From Saccharofermentans sp. (GTDB lineage Bacteria > Bacillota > Clostridia > Saccharofermentanales > Saccharofermentanaceae): a stretch of DNA of 64,000 nt. Below, piece after piece: positions 34,503 to 43,375 of the stretch. A program made the position numbers and the translations under genes. Below the pieces are notes generated by a model. The model searched no databases. It had not been told where the DNA came from and saw only the letters and a list, made by a program, of their open reading frames with translations. Position 1 is the stretch's first letter; the number at the start of each line of letters is the position of its first letter. The stretch is from assembly GCA_016292135.1 (NCBI GenBank), contig JAEFAZ010000002.1:186001-250000 (forward strand), in the 5' to 3' direction.

Positions 34503-35837
34503 ATGGTTAAAGTCATTACCTACGGAACTTATGACATGCTGCATTACGGGCATATAAACCTGTTGCGTAATGCCAGGGAACTCGGTGATTATCTTATCGT
34601 CGGCGTGACATCTGATGCCTTCGACAGAAGCCGTGGCAAACTGAATGTCAGACAGCCTCTTCTTGAACGTGTTGAGGCCGTAAGAGCAACCGGTCTTGCT
34701 GATGAGATCATAGTTGAAGAGTATGAAGGTCAGAAGATAGAAGATATACAGAAGTACGGAGTAGATATCTTTACCGTCGGTTCTGACTGGGTCGGCAAGT
34801 TCGATTATCTTAATGAATTCTGCAAAGTCGTATATCTGCCCAGGACAGAGGGTGTTTCGAGTACGGAGATCAGAAAGAATACCAATGTTACCGTCAGGAT
34901 GGGTTTCATAGGAACGCGCAATCCCGCTCAGAGGATGATCCGTGAATGTGAATACGTCATGTCGATCGAAGTTGCCGGCATTACCGGCGGTGACGCTGAA
35001 GAAGGAAAGAAGATCGCACAGGAATGCGGTACCGAATACATCGAAGACAGGGAAGTTTTTTACGAAAAGTGTGATTCCGTATATATCGTTGACAGGATAG
35101 ACAGTCATTATGATCTTGTGATGGACGCACTCCGTCACGGAAAGAACGTTATGTGCGAGGGACCGGTGTTTATTCGCAGGAAGGAAGCTGAGGAAGCTAT
35201 CGCGCTTGCTAAGGAGAAAGGTCTCGTTCTGTTTGATGCGATAAAGACCAGATTTTTCCCGGCTTATCAGCATTTGCTCCTTCTTATCGAAAGCGGCAGG
35301 ATCGGTGAAGTCAAGGATATAGATGTCACTTTCAGCCAGAAACTTGCTCATGTCGATTATGAGAATCTTAATAAGTTCGAAGGAAGTCTGTATGATCTCG
35401 GCGGATATCTTTTCCTTCCGATCTTCCAGATGCTCGGAACGGATTATAAAGAGAAACAGATCTTTACGAGCAGAAAGAATGATTTTGATGTCCTTACAAA
35501 AGGCATCCTCAGATATGACGGTGCAGTCGCATCCTTTACTGCCGGACTCGGCGTCAAGACCGAAGGCCAGCTGATCATTACGGGAACGGAAGGTTATGTT
35601 TATGTTCCGGCTCCCTGGTGGAGAACCGATTACTTTGAGATAAGATACGAAGATCTCCGTAAGACGCAGAAGTATTTCTGGAGCTATGACGGTGAAGGAT
35701 TCCGCTATGAACTCCTGGAGTTTGCGACAAGGATTGGTAATCCTGAAGAGGTGAGAGATCAGTATATCGGAAATGAGACGGTAGCTATTGCAGGTCTCCT
35801 GGAGGATTTTTGTGAAGGAGTTTATCATGAATTCTGA
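34503..35837 (+). CDS. TagD-type cytidylyltransferase fused to a Gfo/Idh/MocA oxidoreductase domain
   Basis: 444 residues. Residues 1 to about 128 are a glycerol-3-phosphate-type cytidylyltransferase: GTYDMLHYGH with the HxGH motif (H14, H17) and RTEGVSSTEIRK (115-126). Residues about 132-444 are a Gfo/Idh/MocA-type domain: GFIGTRN, DSHYDLVMDALRHGKNVMCEGP and SLYDLGGYLF. The usual EKP motif reads EGP, so the key Lys is missing and redox activity is uncertain. The pairing recalls bifunctional CDP-ribitol synthases, in which a reductase and a cytidylyltransferase are fused. It is the only CDP-forming enzyme in the operon, which also has CDP-dependent-type transferases. Confidence 0.82.
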   Translation: MVKVITYGTYDMLHYGHINLLRNARELGDYLIVGVTSDAFDRSRGKLNVRQPLLERVEAVRATGLADEIIVEEYEGQKIEDIQKYGVDIFTVGSDWVGKFDYLNEFCKVVYLPRTEGVSSTEIRKNTNVTVRMGFIGTRNPAQRMIRECEYVMSIEVAGITGGDAEEGKKIAQECGTEYIEDREVFYEKCDSVYIVDRIDSHYDLVMDALRHGKNVMCEGPVFIRRKEAEEAIALAKEKGLVLFDAIKTRFFPAYQHLLLLIESGRIGEVKDIDVTFSQKLAHVDYENLNKFEGSLYDLGGYLFLPIFQMLGTDYKEKQIFTSRKNDFDVLTKGILRYDGAVASFTAGLGVKTEGQLIITGTEGYVYVPAPWWRTDYFEIRYEDLRKTQKYFWSYDGEGFRYELLEFATRIGNPEEVRDQYIGNETVAIAGLLEDFCEGVYHEF

Positions 35838-36636
35838 TGGAAAAGTGTTGAGAAAAGCTGTTGAGACCGATGTGCCTGCTATTCTTGAATATCTGGGCAG
35901 AGATATACCGAATTGCCTTTACCTTTATCTGGATGTATACACTTATGGCGTTACGGATCCAAACATAACCATATGGTTTTCCGAAGCGGGCGGAAAGATA
36001 TCGCTGGTCATCATGAAATACTACGACAGTTTTCAGATATATAGTGACAGAGAGGACTGCGATATTGCCGCGATATCCGATATGATCAATGAGTACGATA
36101 TCGGAAGAGCTTTCGCAAGGAAAGATATCATAGAAAAACTCAGTGAAAGCTTCAATAATCGTTATTATGTCGAATATGGAAAGATACTTGAACTGAACAA
36201 ATATCGTATAATGAAGGGTATGGAACGGGTCGAGCAGGCCACGGAGGAAGACATTCCCGAGATAGTGGATCTGATCCTGACAGATGAGGAGAACAATGCT
36301 TCATATAACAGTGAAGAGCTTGCAGGACAGATGCTGGACCGTATGCGTACAGGAATGGGTAACAGCTATATCATCAGGGAGGAAGGAAAGATAGTTGCCC
36401 ACCTGTCGATCGCTGCACAGACTGATAAGTTCAGGGTTGCTGCGCTGACTATAGTTCATCCCGACTACCGCAATACTCTTTACGGAACGATGTTGGATTC
36501 TTATCTTATCAATGAGTTGGGAAAGAACGGGATGAGATTGTTTGCGTTTATGACAGACGAACGGCGCATAAAGATGTTCCTCCTCATGGGCAACAGCCTT
36601 GCAGCAGAATACGGAAAACTGATAAAGAACAAATAA
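35827..36636 (+). CDS. GNAT-family acetyltransferase
   Basis: 269 residues. The C-terminal half (about 133-265) is a GNAT domain: EQATEEDIPEIVDLIL, SYIIREEGKIVAHLSI and VHPDYRNTLYGTML, where the acetyl-CoA loop departs from the RxxGxG consensus. The N-terminal half (RKAVETDVPAILEYL) may be a second, degenerate GNAT unit. It could acylate an amino group made by the aminotransferase upstream. The ATG at 35827 follows GAAGGAG and overlaps the fusion gene by 11 bp, so an in-frame ATG at 35788 is rejected. Confidence 0.72.
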   Translation: MNSDGKVLRKAVETDVPAILEYLGRDIPNCLYLYLDVYTYGVTDPNITIWFSEAGGKISLVIMKYYDSFQIYSDREDCDIAAISDMINEYDIGRAFARKDIIEKLSESFNNRYYVEYGKILELNKYRIMKGMERVEQATEEDIPEIVDLILTDEENNASYNSEELAGQMLDRMRTGMGNSYIIREEGKIVAHLSIAAQTDKFRVAALTIVHPDYRNTLYGTMLDSYLINELGKNGMRLFAFMTDERRIKMFLLMGNSLAAEYGKLIKNK

Positions 36637-36651
36637 AAAGGAGAATAAACG

Positions 36652-36891
36652 ATGAACAACACAGAAAAGTATGATCAGATCATGAGAGATGCTTTCGAAC
36701 TGGACGAGGCATTCGATGTTACAACGCTTGTATATCAGGGTGTCGAGAAATGGGATTCCGTTGGTCACATGACCATGGTCGCAATGCTCGAAGATACATT
36801 TGATATCATGATGGACACAGATGATATCATCGATTTCTCTTCTTACGAGAAGGGCAAAGAGATCCTGGCTAAATACGACATCGAATTCTGA
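36652..36891 (+). CDS. Acyl carrier protein
   Basis: 79 residues, acidic and helical, typical of a stand-alone carrier protein. The phosphopantetheine site is Ser36 in WDSVGHM, where the usual DSL is DSV. It would carry a thioester-bound intermediate for the adenylating ligase and the LuxE/LuxC pair encoded next. AAAAGGAG lies before the ATG. A single free carrier beside an AMP ligase is typical of small dedicated pathways rather than of fatty-acid synthesis. Confidence 0.85.
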   Translation: MNNTEKYDQIMRDAFELDEAFDVTTLVYQGVEKWDSVGHMTMVAMLEDTFDIMMDTDDIIDFSSYEKGKEILAKYDIEF

Positions 36892-36912
36892 AGATCATAA
36901 CGGAGTATCGTC

Positions 36913-38310
36913 ATGTTTTTTGAAGTTGACAAGAAAGATCCGAATGCGATAGCGGCCGTCAATGAAGCCGGCGGGACATTAACATATGGTTCGCTTGTTG
37001 ATTTTGCCGCGAAGTTCGGAGAAGTCATCGGTCACAGGACTTTGATCTTCATCCTCTGCAAGAATGAGTTCGGTGCCCTCAAGGGTTATGTATCCTGTCT
37101 GTCCGGCAGGATCGTTCCTTTAATGGTTGACGCAGGTCTTGATAACGAACTGCTGATGAACCTCATAGAGACTTATAAGCCCGAATATCTTTGGGTTCCC
37201 GAAGAGAAGAAAGCAGACCTTGATTATGAGGACTGCTTCGAGTCTGACGGATATCATCTGCTGAAGACGGGATACCCGTCGTATGAACTTTTCGATGAAC
37301 TCGGGCTCCTCCTTACGACATCGGGTTCCACGGGAACGGCCAAACTCGTAAGGCAGAGTTACAGCAACATCGAATCCAATGCGAGAGCTATCATCTCTTA
37401 TCTTGAGATCGATGAGAACGAGAGACCTATAACAAACCTGCCCATGAGCTACACATACGGTCTGTCTGTCATCAACAGTCACCTGCTCGCGGGTGCAAAG
37501 ATCATGATGACCTCAAGGAGTATCTTCCAGCGTGAGTTCTGGCAGTTCTTCAAGGAAGGCGAAGTCACCAGCATCGCAGGTGTTCCCTACACCTATGAGA
37601 TGCTGAAGAAGATGAGATTTTTCCGCATGCAATTGCCGTCACTTAAGACGATGACGCAGGCCGGAGGCAAGCTTTCTCCTGAACTTCATAAGGAATTCGG
37701 CGAATATGCAGCGGAGAAGGGTATCAGGTTCTTCGTAATGTACGGCCAGACGGAAGCCACCGCCAGGATGAGCTATCTCCCTTACGAGAAGACACTCGAA
37801 AAGTACGGCAGCATGGGCATCGCGATCCCCGGCGGCAAGTTCTCGCTTATAGATGTTGACGGCAACGAGATCAGCGAACCTGAAGTTGCCGGAGAACTCG
37901 TTTACGAGGGCCCGAACGTTACTCTTGGCTACGGCACTTGTCCCGAAGACCTTGCCAAGGGTGACGAGAATCACGGCAGGTTAGTAACCGGTGATATCGC
38001 CAAGTTTGACAGTGACGGATACTATTACATCGTCGGAAGAAAGAAGAGGTTCCTCAAGATCTTCGGTAAGAGAGTGAATCTTGATGAATGCGAGAAACTC
38101 CTGAAAGAGAAGTTTGAGATCGAGTGTGCCTGTTCGGGAAGGGATGATCTCCTGGGTGTTTTCGTTACTGATGAACAGTTCGCTGCTCCCTGTGTCTCAT
38201 ATCTTTCGGACAAGTTAGGACTTCATAACACGGCCTTTACATCAAGAGTCGTGGAAGAGATACCCAAGAACGAATCAGGAAAGACTTTATACAAGGATCT
38301 GATACTATGA
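36913..38310 (+). CDS. AMP-forming acyl ligase (adenylation enzyme)
   Basis: 465 residues. The A3 loop is LTTSGSTGTAK, A5 is VMYGQTEAT, A7 is RLVTGDIAKFD and the hinge is GRKKRFLKIFGKRVN; the catalytic Lys near the end lies in NESGKTLYKD. It is shorter than most acyl-CoA synthetases and resembles ligases that load acids on free carrier proteins (DltA-like). The substrate is unknown. It starts 21 bp after the carrier-protein gene, and its stop overlaps the LuxE-like start by 4 bp, so the three are coupled. Confidence 0.85.
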   Translation: MFFEVDKKDPNAIAAVNEAGGTLTYGSLVDFAAKFGEVIGHRTLIFILCKNEFGALKGYVSCLSGRIVPLMVDAGLDNELLMNLIETYKPEYLWVPEEKKADLDYEDCFESDGYHLLKTGYPSYELFDELGLLLTTSGSTGTAKLVRQSYSNIESNARAIISYLEIDENERPITNLPMSYTYGLSVINSHLLAGAKIMMTSRSIFQREFWQFFKEGEVTSIAGVPYTYEMLKKMRFFRMQLPSLKTMTQAGGKLSPELHKEFGEYAAEKGIRFFVMYGQTEATARMSYLPYEKTLEKYGSMGIAIPGGKFSLIDVDGNEISEPEVAGELVYEGPNVTLGYGTCPEDLAKGDENHGRLVTGDIAKFDSDGYYYIVGRKKRFLKIFGKRVNLDECEKLLKEKFEIECACSGRDDLLGVFVTDEQFAAPCVSYLSDKLGLHNTAFTSRVVEEIPKNESGKTLYKDLIL

Positions 38311-39386
38311 TTGATGATTTTTTCGAATTGGAACCCTATGCGCTTGCAAGGGAGGAGAAACACAAGCTCCTGTCTTCAAGACTCAATGAGCTGACAAGAC
38401 AGCATTACGGCAAATGCCCGCAGTATAAGGCAATGTGTGATGCGATCGGATTTGTGCCGGAAGATGACACTCCTTATGAGGAGTTGCCCTATCTCCCGGT
38501 AAGCCTTTTTAAGAAGCTCGATCTCATGAGCGTGCCGAGGGAAGAGATATTCAAGACGATGACGTCTTCAGGTACATCCGGTCAGGCCGTGTCGAAGATC
38601 TATCTCGACAGAGAGACATCAAGCCTCCAGCAGAAGACTCTGGTCAAGATAGTCTCATCCTTTACGGGTGCCAACCGTATGCCGATGATAATCATCGACT
38701 GCCCCTCAGTTGTCAAGAACAGGGCAATGTTCTCCGCAAGGGGCGCCGGCATACTCGGTTTTTCCATGTTCGGAACAAAGAAGATATATGCGCTAGATGA
38801 TGATATGAACCTTAATCTTGATGAGCTTAAGGAATTCCTTTCCGAGCATAAGGATGAGAAGATCCTTCTGTTCGGTTTTACTTTCATGATCTGGCAGCAT
38901 TTCTATAAGGAACTCCTTAAGATCGATCCCATGACACTCGATCTTTCGAATGCAGTCCTTATCCACGGCGGCGGCTGGAAGAAACTTGTCTCTGAGCAGG
39001 TGTCGGCTGAAGATTTCCACAAGAGGCTTGAGGAAGTCACAGGCCTTCACGACATACACGATTACTACGGAATGGTTGAGCAGACGGGCTGCATCTACAT
39101 GGAATGTGAATGCGGTCATCTGCATGCTTCCAATTTCTCGGACGTTATAATCCGTGATCCTAAGGACCTTACCGTTTGCGAACCCGGTGAGCGCGGCATA
39201 ATCGAGGTCGTATCCTCCTTGCCGCAGTCCTATCCCGGCCACTGTCTCTTGACGGAAGACGAGGGAACCGTATTGGGCGAGGATGACTGCCCTTGCGGTA
39301 AGAAGGGTAAATACTTCAAGGTTCACGGAAGACTCAAAAATGCAGAGATCAGGGGGTGTTCGGATACATATGCAGCTAAGTTTTGA
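38307..39386 (+). CDS. LuxE-like acyl-protein synthetase
   Basis: 359 residues. Start-site ATGA overlap with the ligase. It has the LuxE pattern: MTSSGTSGQAVSKIYLD as the adenylate loop, YYGMVEQTGCIYME with the acyl-accepting Cys region, and a C-terminal CPCGKKG cysteine pair. In luminous bacteria LuxE activates fatty acid and passes the acyl group to the LuxC reductase. Here luciferase genes are absent, and the pair is encoded with a carrier protein and a surface-polymer operon, so the acyl group is probably an unusual precursor rather than myristate. Confidence 0.82.
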   Translation: MIDDFFELEPYALAREEKHKLLSSRLNELTRQHYGKCPQYKAMCDAIGFVPEDDTPYEELPYLPVSLFKKLDLMSVPREEIFKTMTSSGTSGQAVSKIYLDRETSSLQQKTLVKIVSSFTGANRMPMIIIDCPSVVKNRAMFSARGAGILGFSMFGTKKIYALDDDMNLNLDELKEFLSEHKDEKILLFGFTFMIWQHFYKELLKIDPMTLDLSNAVLIHGGGWKKLVSEQVSAEDFHKRLEEVTGLHDIHDYYGMVEQTGCIYMECECGHLHASNFSDVIIRDPKDLTVCEPGERGIIEVVSSLPQSYPGHCLLTEDEGTVLGEDDCPCGKKGKYFKVHGRLKNAEIRGCSDTYAAKF

Positions 39387-40539
39387 TGAAGAAAGACTGA
39401 ACGGAGTTGTTAGTGCACCGGCACTGCCTCCTTTCTCCGATAAAGTAATAGCATTCCTTAACGATCTTTCGAGTGTTCTGATGAAAACGGGAAGGGCTTT
39501 CTCCGACGTTGTCACATTTGCCTATTGGTGCAGGAAGGCCGCTCTGACAAAGGCAAAAGAGAACTATACCGATCTTGATCAGAGGCTCGGAAGGGGCGTT
39601 GTATTCCATATCGCGCCTTCTAACGTTCCCGTTAACTTCGCATTCTCCATGGTGTCCGGGCTCCTTGCAGGCAACAAGAACATCGTACGACTTTCAAGCA
39701 AGCCCTTCGCCCAGGTTGATATCATCGCTGATGCGATAGAGAAGGTGATCGATGAGTCTTATCCCGAATTCAAGGACTATATCTACCTTCTCCGTTATGA
39801 TCACAGTGACGAGATCACTGCCAAGCTTTCTGCTGTTGCCGATACAAGGGTGATCTGGGGCGGAGATGCAACGATAGCAACGATCCGCAGGGCACCCTTA
39901 AAGGCCAGGGCTAACGAGATCACATTTGCTGACAGGCACGCTCTTTGTGTTATGTCGGCAGATGCATATAATGCGGCAGATAACAAGGATCAGGTGATCT
40001 TAAAGTTCTATAACGACACATATTTCTCTGATCAGAATGCCTGTACATCGCCCCGTATCGTTGTATGGACCGGCGAAGGCATCGAAGAGGCAAAGAAGGA
40101 TTTCTGGGACAGGCTCGGACAGAAGACTGAGAAGGATTACCATATTGAGCCCGTTCAGATAGTCGGAAAGCTGTCTATGCTGATGGAAGCTTCCACGGCT
40201 GAGCCCTTGCATCTTAAGACTTCCCTCAATGCTCCCAAGCTCATGGTGGCAGAGACTGAGAAGATCGATGACAGGCTTATGGAGTTTAAGTACAACAGCG
40301 GATATTTTTACGAGTATTCCACGCAGGATCTTACTGATATCCTTCCGCTTTGCGATACGAGATGTTCCACCATCGCTTACTATGGAGATGTCGCAGACAA
40401 GCTCCTCAAGGTTGTTAGGGACAGCGGATGTCCCGGCGTTGACAGGATAGTGCCGTTAGGTACTACAATGGACTTCTCCTTAAGATGGGACGGATACGAC
40501 CTGATAATATCGATGTCAAGATTCATCGGAGTTAATTGA
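39370..40539 (+). CDS. LuxC-like acyl-CoA/acyl-protein reductase
   Basis: 389 residues, aldehyde-dehydrogenase-like. Typical LuxC features are VVFHIAPSNVPVNFAFS, then LAGNKNIVRLSSKPF, and the nucleophilic Cys in FSDQNACTSPRIV. It should reduce a thioester to an aldehyde with NADPH. It overlaps the LuxE-like gene by 17 bp; the ATG at 39370 is chosen because homology begins right after it and an upstream in-frame codon at 39283 would overlap by about 100 bp. The aldehyde would be a natural acceptor for the transketolase or aminotransferase of the same operon. Confidence 0.84.
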   Translation: MQLSFDEERLNGVVSAPALPPFSDKVIAFLNDLSSVLMKTGRAFSDVVTFAYWCRKAALTKAKENYTDLDQRLGRGVVFHIAPSNVPVNFAFSMVSGLLAGNKNIVRLSSKPFAQVDIIADAIEKVIDESYPEFKDYIYLLRYDHSDEITAKLSAVADTRVIWGGDATIATIRRAPLKARANEITFADRHALCVMSADAYNAADNKDQVILKFYNDTYFSDQNACTSPRIVVWTGEGIEEAKKDFWDRLGQKTEKDYHIEPVQIVGKLSMLMEASTAEPLHLKTSLNAPKLMVAETEKIDDRLMEFKYNSGYFYEYSTQDLTDILPLCDTRCSTIAYYGDVADKLLKVVRDSGCPGVDRIVPLGTTMDFSLRWDGYDLIISMSRFIGVN

Positions 40540-40551
40540 CGGGAGGTGCCG

Positions 40552-42141
40552 ATGTTATCCGAGACGCAAAAAGGACTTCTTGTTTTACTTAAAGAGATCG
40601 ACGATATCTGCACCAGGCACGGTATAGATTTTTATCTTGCAGGCGGCAGCATGATCGGCGCGGTAAGGCATGGGGGATTTTTGCCCTGGGATGATGATGC
40701 GGACATCCACATGACCAAAGAAGGCGCGGAGAAGTTCATAAGCCTTGCAGATGAATTCCTTCCCGGAAGGATCGTCGTCAGCAAAAACACACATCAGGAT
40801 TATTCCGCGGTGCACTGGCGTTATATGGATACCAATAAGACTACGATGCTGAGGAGCAGTTTTATCACGGATGTTCCGCAGGGTCAGTTTATCGATATTT
40901 TCATACTTAACCCGATCACGTCGGATACATCAAAACATGAAGAGATCCTTAAGAATTACTATCTTTATTCTGAATGGGTTGTCAACCATTTTTCCGCGTT
41001 ATCTGTACGTGATGATTCTCTTTTCGACGAGTATGCCAAACTCCGTAAACGGGAGAAGACTGAGGGATTTGATAAGGTCAGAAAGGAACTTGAAGAGAAA
41101 CTTTTCGAGTATCCCGGAGAAGAATGTGATTATTACCTTATCCGTTCACCTTTGGCAGGACAACCTATATTTCACAGATCACTCTGGGGTAAGCCGCGCA
41201 GGGTTCCTTTTGAAGACTGCATGATGCCGGTTGCTGAGAAAGCAGAAGAGATACTTATGATGTCATACGGTGACCGTTGGATAGATATACCTGAACTTAC
41301 TGACCAGGTTTCACATGTTTTCGTGTCAGATCAGGATGTCCCGTACCGGATCTATGATGATGAGATAAAGAAGTTTGCAGATAAGAAGATATTGCTGCAA
41401 CGTGCATACAACAAAAAAGATACTTGGTTTTCCCACTCTAAGGACAGAAATTTAGCGAACAGCAGGAGCAGGGCGGCAACGCAGTTTGCGATTATGGAGC
41501 AGATCAGGTCAGAGAAAGGGGATACTGATCTGGAAAAGCTTATAAGAGAACATGATTATAATTCTCTAAGTACTATCTTCCAACGTTATTACAAAGCTCA
41601 GTTTGCGGATTTCAAATATTTCGGTTTATATTTTGATCTTCCTGAAGAGTATCTTTATGCGGCATTACTGCCGTTGGTTATACAGGGCTCCTATTCAAAG
41701 GCTGCGAAGGTTTTCCGGATGAGAGAGAATGAAGGAAAGAAACTGACTGAAAAACGACTTTCGGATCTTAGCGATTTCTGTCAGGATGCTGCTGCTTTAA
41801 CAAACAGTGTATTTGTTTTTTCTGACTACGATAAGGCAAGTGAGCTTACATATAAATGGCTGTCCGTTTATCCCGATTGCATAACTTTGCTCCGCATGGA
41901 GATCTTTCTTTCACTGAAACAGGATAATGTTGATATATTATCTTTGAGGAAGAAGATCGCGGAGTCGTTAAAGCTCTATAAAGAAGACGGAGAGATGCTC
42001 AAATACCTTGGAGATACATACAGGATCGAAGGCGATCATGAGCAGGCGAAAAGATATTACAGAAGATCACTTGGAACGCTCACGAACGGTCTGCAGATCA
42101 AAGAAATAAAGAAATACCTGGAGACATCAGAAAATGCGTGA
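40552..42141 (+). CDS. LicD-family phosphotransferase with C-terminal TPR-like region
   Basis: 529 residues. Residues about 10-260 are a LicD domain with the complete signature GGSMIGAVRHGGFLPWDDD at 31-49 and a following DADIHM. LicD proteins move phosphocholine or polyol phosphate from CDP donors onto glycans; the related FKRP/FKTN use CDP-ribitol. Residues about 430-529 look like TPR helices (GDTYRIEGDHEQAKRYYRRS). A GGGAGG site 5 bp before the ATG at 40552 decides the start over a GTG at 40546. The likely donor is the CDP product of the fused cytidylyltransferase. Confidence 0.85.
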   Translation: MLSETQKGLLVLLKEIDDICTRHGIDFYLAGGSMIGAVRHGGFLPWDDDADIHMTKEGAEKFISLADEFLPGRIVVSKNTHQDYSAVHWRYMDTNKTTMLRSSFITDVPQGQFIDIFILNPITSDTSKHEEILKNYYLYSEWVVNHFSALSVRDDSLFDEYAKLRKREKTEGFDKVRKELEEKLFEYPGEECDYYLIRSPLAGQPIFHRSLWGKPRRVPFEDCMMPVAEKAEEILMMSYGDRWIDIPELTDQVSHVFVSDQDVPYRIYDDEIKKFADKKILLQRAYNKKDTWFSHSKDRNLANSRSRAATQFAIMEQIRSEKGDTDLEKLIREHDYNSLSTIFQRYYKAQFADFKYFGLYFDLPEEYLYAALLPLVIQGSYSKAAKVFRMRENEGKKLTEKRLSDLSDFCQDAAALTNSVFVFSDYDKASELTYKWLSVYPDCITLLRMEIFLSLKQDNVDILSLRKKIAESLKLYKEDGEMLKYLGDTYRIEGDHEQAKRYYRRSLGTLTNGLQIKEIKKYLETSENA

Positions 42142-43357
42142 AGACGAAAAGAAAATGATCGGTCTCCTTTGCGAGATTAACGAGATCTGTAAAGACATCG
42201 GAGCCGGATATTATGTTATCGAACAGGAACTTCTTTCCGTCTATAGACCTAAGAGGTCATATGAGGCCGAGGCTGATATCTGCATGTTGTATTCTGATTT
42301 TCTCAGGGTGAAGGACAGGCTTTCCGAGAAAGAAGACAGAACTCTCGAGTGCCTCGAAAATAACATCAGTATGCCCGGAATGTTTTTCAGGTATGTTGAT
42401 GAAGGGTCCCTTTTGTATGTTCAAAAGTACCATAAGGTTCGTAAGGCACATGGAGTTGCGGTCAATATACATATCCTCCGTAATAAAGGGAAAGACTCGA
42501 TGAACCTTATCCGCCGTGAGGAGCTGATGGAAACGGGCATTGAAGGAATGCATGAGGATGGAGTTTTTAAACTGAAACTGATGAGATCATTCCCTTCATG
42601 TTTCAGAAAGAAGACGGAAAAACAGCTGGATCTGGCCGCTCTTACGGACATGGAAACCGAAAGTCTGCTAAAGATCCCCGGGATAGCTCCGATGAGTTTT
42701 CCTGCAGGTTTTTGGAGCAAGAAAAAGAATATTGAAATAGACAAAAATGTCTTTACGACTACTGCATGTGACAGACAGTATCTGACTGCAAGATACGGTG
42801 AGGATTATGAGTCGCGGAAGATGGTGAATCTGCTTGAGAATTATCAGGTCCTGTCTTTTGCTGATGTTCCCTACGGTTCCGTTGTGAATAAGATAGATGC
42901 ATTTCTTGACACTGATCCTTCTTACAGGGATATCCACGAGCGTTATACACGATTTTATAACGATGAATATTCGGATATGGTAATGAAGGAAGCAGAGGGT
43001 TGGGATATCCTGTTCTACGTTGATGACAGGATGCGTATGTGGAAAAAATACGATCCGTGCAGGGATAAGATTAAAGATCTTCTTGAGGAAGGCAGAAAAG
43101 ATGAAGCGTTTATGATATTTGATGAATATTTCAGTCTTTTCAAGTCATATCTTAAGAAGGGCAAAGTCCTCTTTTTTGATGATGAGATATGGAAGATCTG
43201 CAGTGAACTTTGGAAAGAGTATGGTTATGAAGACCTTATCGATGAGGCAGGAACCATCATGGAAGAAAACAAAGTCTTCCCGGTATCCGCAGATGAGTTA
43301 AGAAAGATTAAATTCACGGAAGGGTCCGATACAAAAGTACGGATCAGAAATTTCTGA
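42134..43357 (+). CDS. Degenerate LicD-like protein
   Basis: 407 residues, overlapping the LicD gene by 8 bp. The N-terminus follows the LicD pattern (LLCEINEICKDIGAGYYVI), but the GGSxxGAxRHxGFxPWDDD region is reduced to EQELLSVYRPKRSYEAEADI, without the acidic triad. Residues about 200-330 again resemble LicD (TARYGEDYESR, close to SYGDRW in its neighbour). It may be a non-catalytic partner of the active LicD protein, or use another chemistry. The sequence is AT-rich in comparison with the ligase and LuxC genes. Confidence 0.6.
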   Translation: MREDEKKMIGLLCEINEICKDIGAGYYVIEQELLSVYRPKRSYEAEADICMLYSDFLRVKDRLSEKEDRTLECLENNISMPGMFFRYVDEGSLLYVQKYHKVRKAHGVAVNIHILRNKGKDSMNLIRREELMETGIEGMHEDGVFKLKLMRSFPSCFRKKTEKQLDLAALTDMETESLLKIPGIAPMSFPAGFWSKKKNIEIDKNVFTTTACDRQYLTARYGEDYESRKMVNLLENYQVLSFADVPYGSVVNKIDAFLDTDPSYRDIHERYTRFYNDEYSDMVMKEAEGWDILFYVDDRMRMWKKYDPCRDKIKDLLEEGRKDEAFMIFDEYFSLFKSYLKKGKVLFFDDEIWKICSELWKEYGYEDLIDEAGTIMEENKVFPVSADELRKIKFTEGSDTKVRIRNF

Positions 43358-43375
43358 CGGGAGGGTATGACCGAT

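Noticed and set aside
34485..35828. 447-codon minus-strand frame opposite the cytidylyltransferase fusion
   Set aside because: Fully antisense to a gene with complete catalytic motifs; composition rich in Ile/Ser/Phe typical of a reverse-frame shadow.
33394..35837. 2-aminoethylphosphonate synthesis or CDP-AEP pathway (PntC/PntD type)
   Set aside because: The aminotransferase and cytidylyltransferase would fit, but PEP mutase and phosphonopyruvate decarboxylase are absent from the window and the cytidylyltransferase is of the TagD type.
38307..40539. Bioluminescence (lux) operon
   Set aside because: LuxC- and LuxE-like genes are present but luxA, luxB and luxD are not, and the neighbours are carrier-protein and surface-polymer genes.
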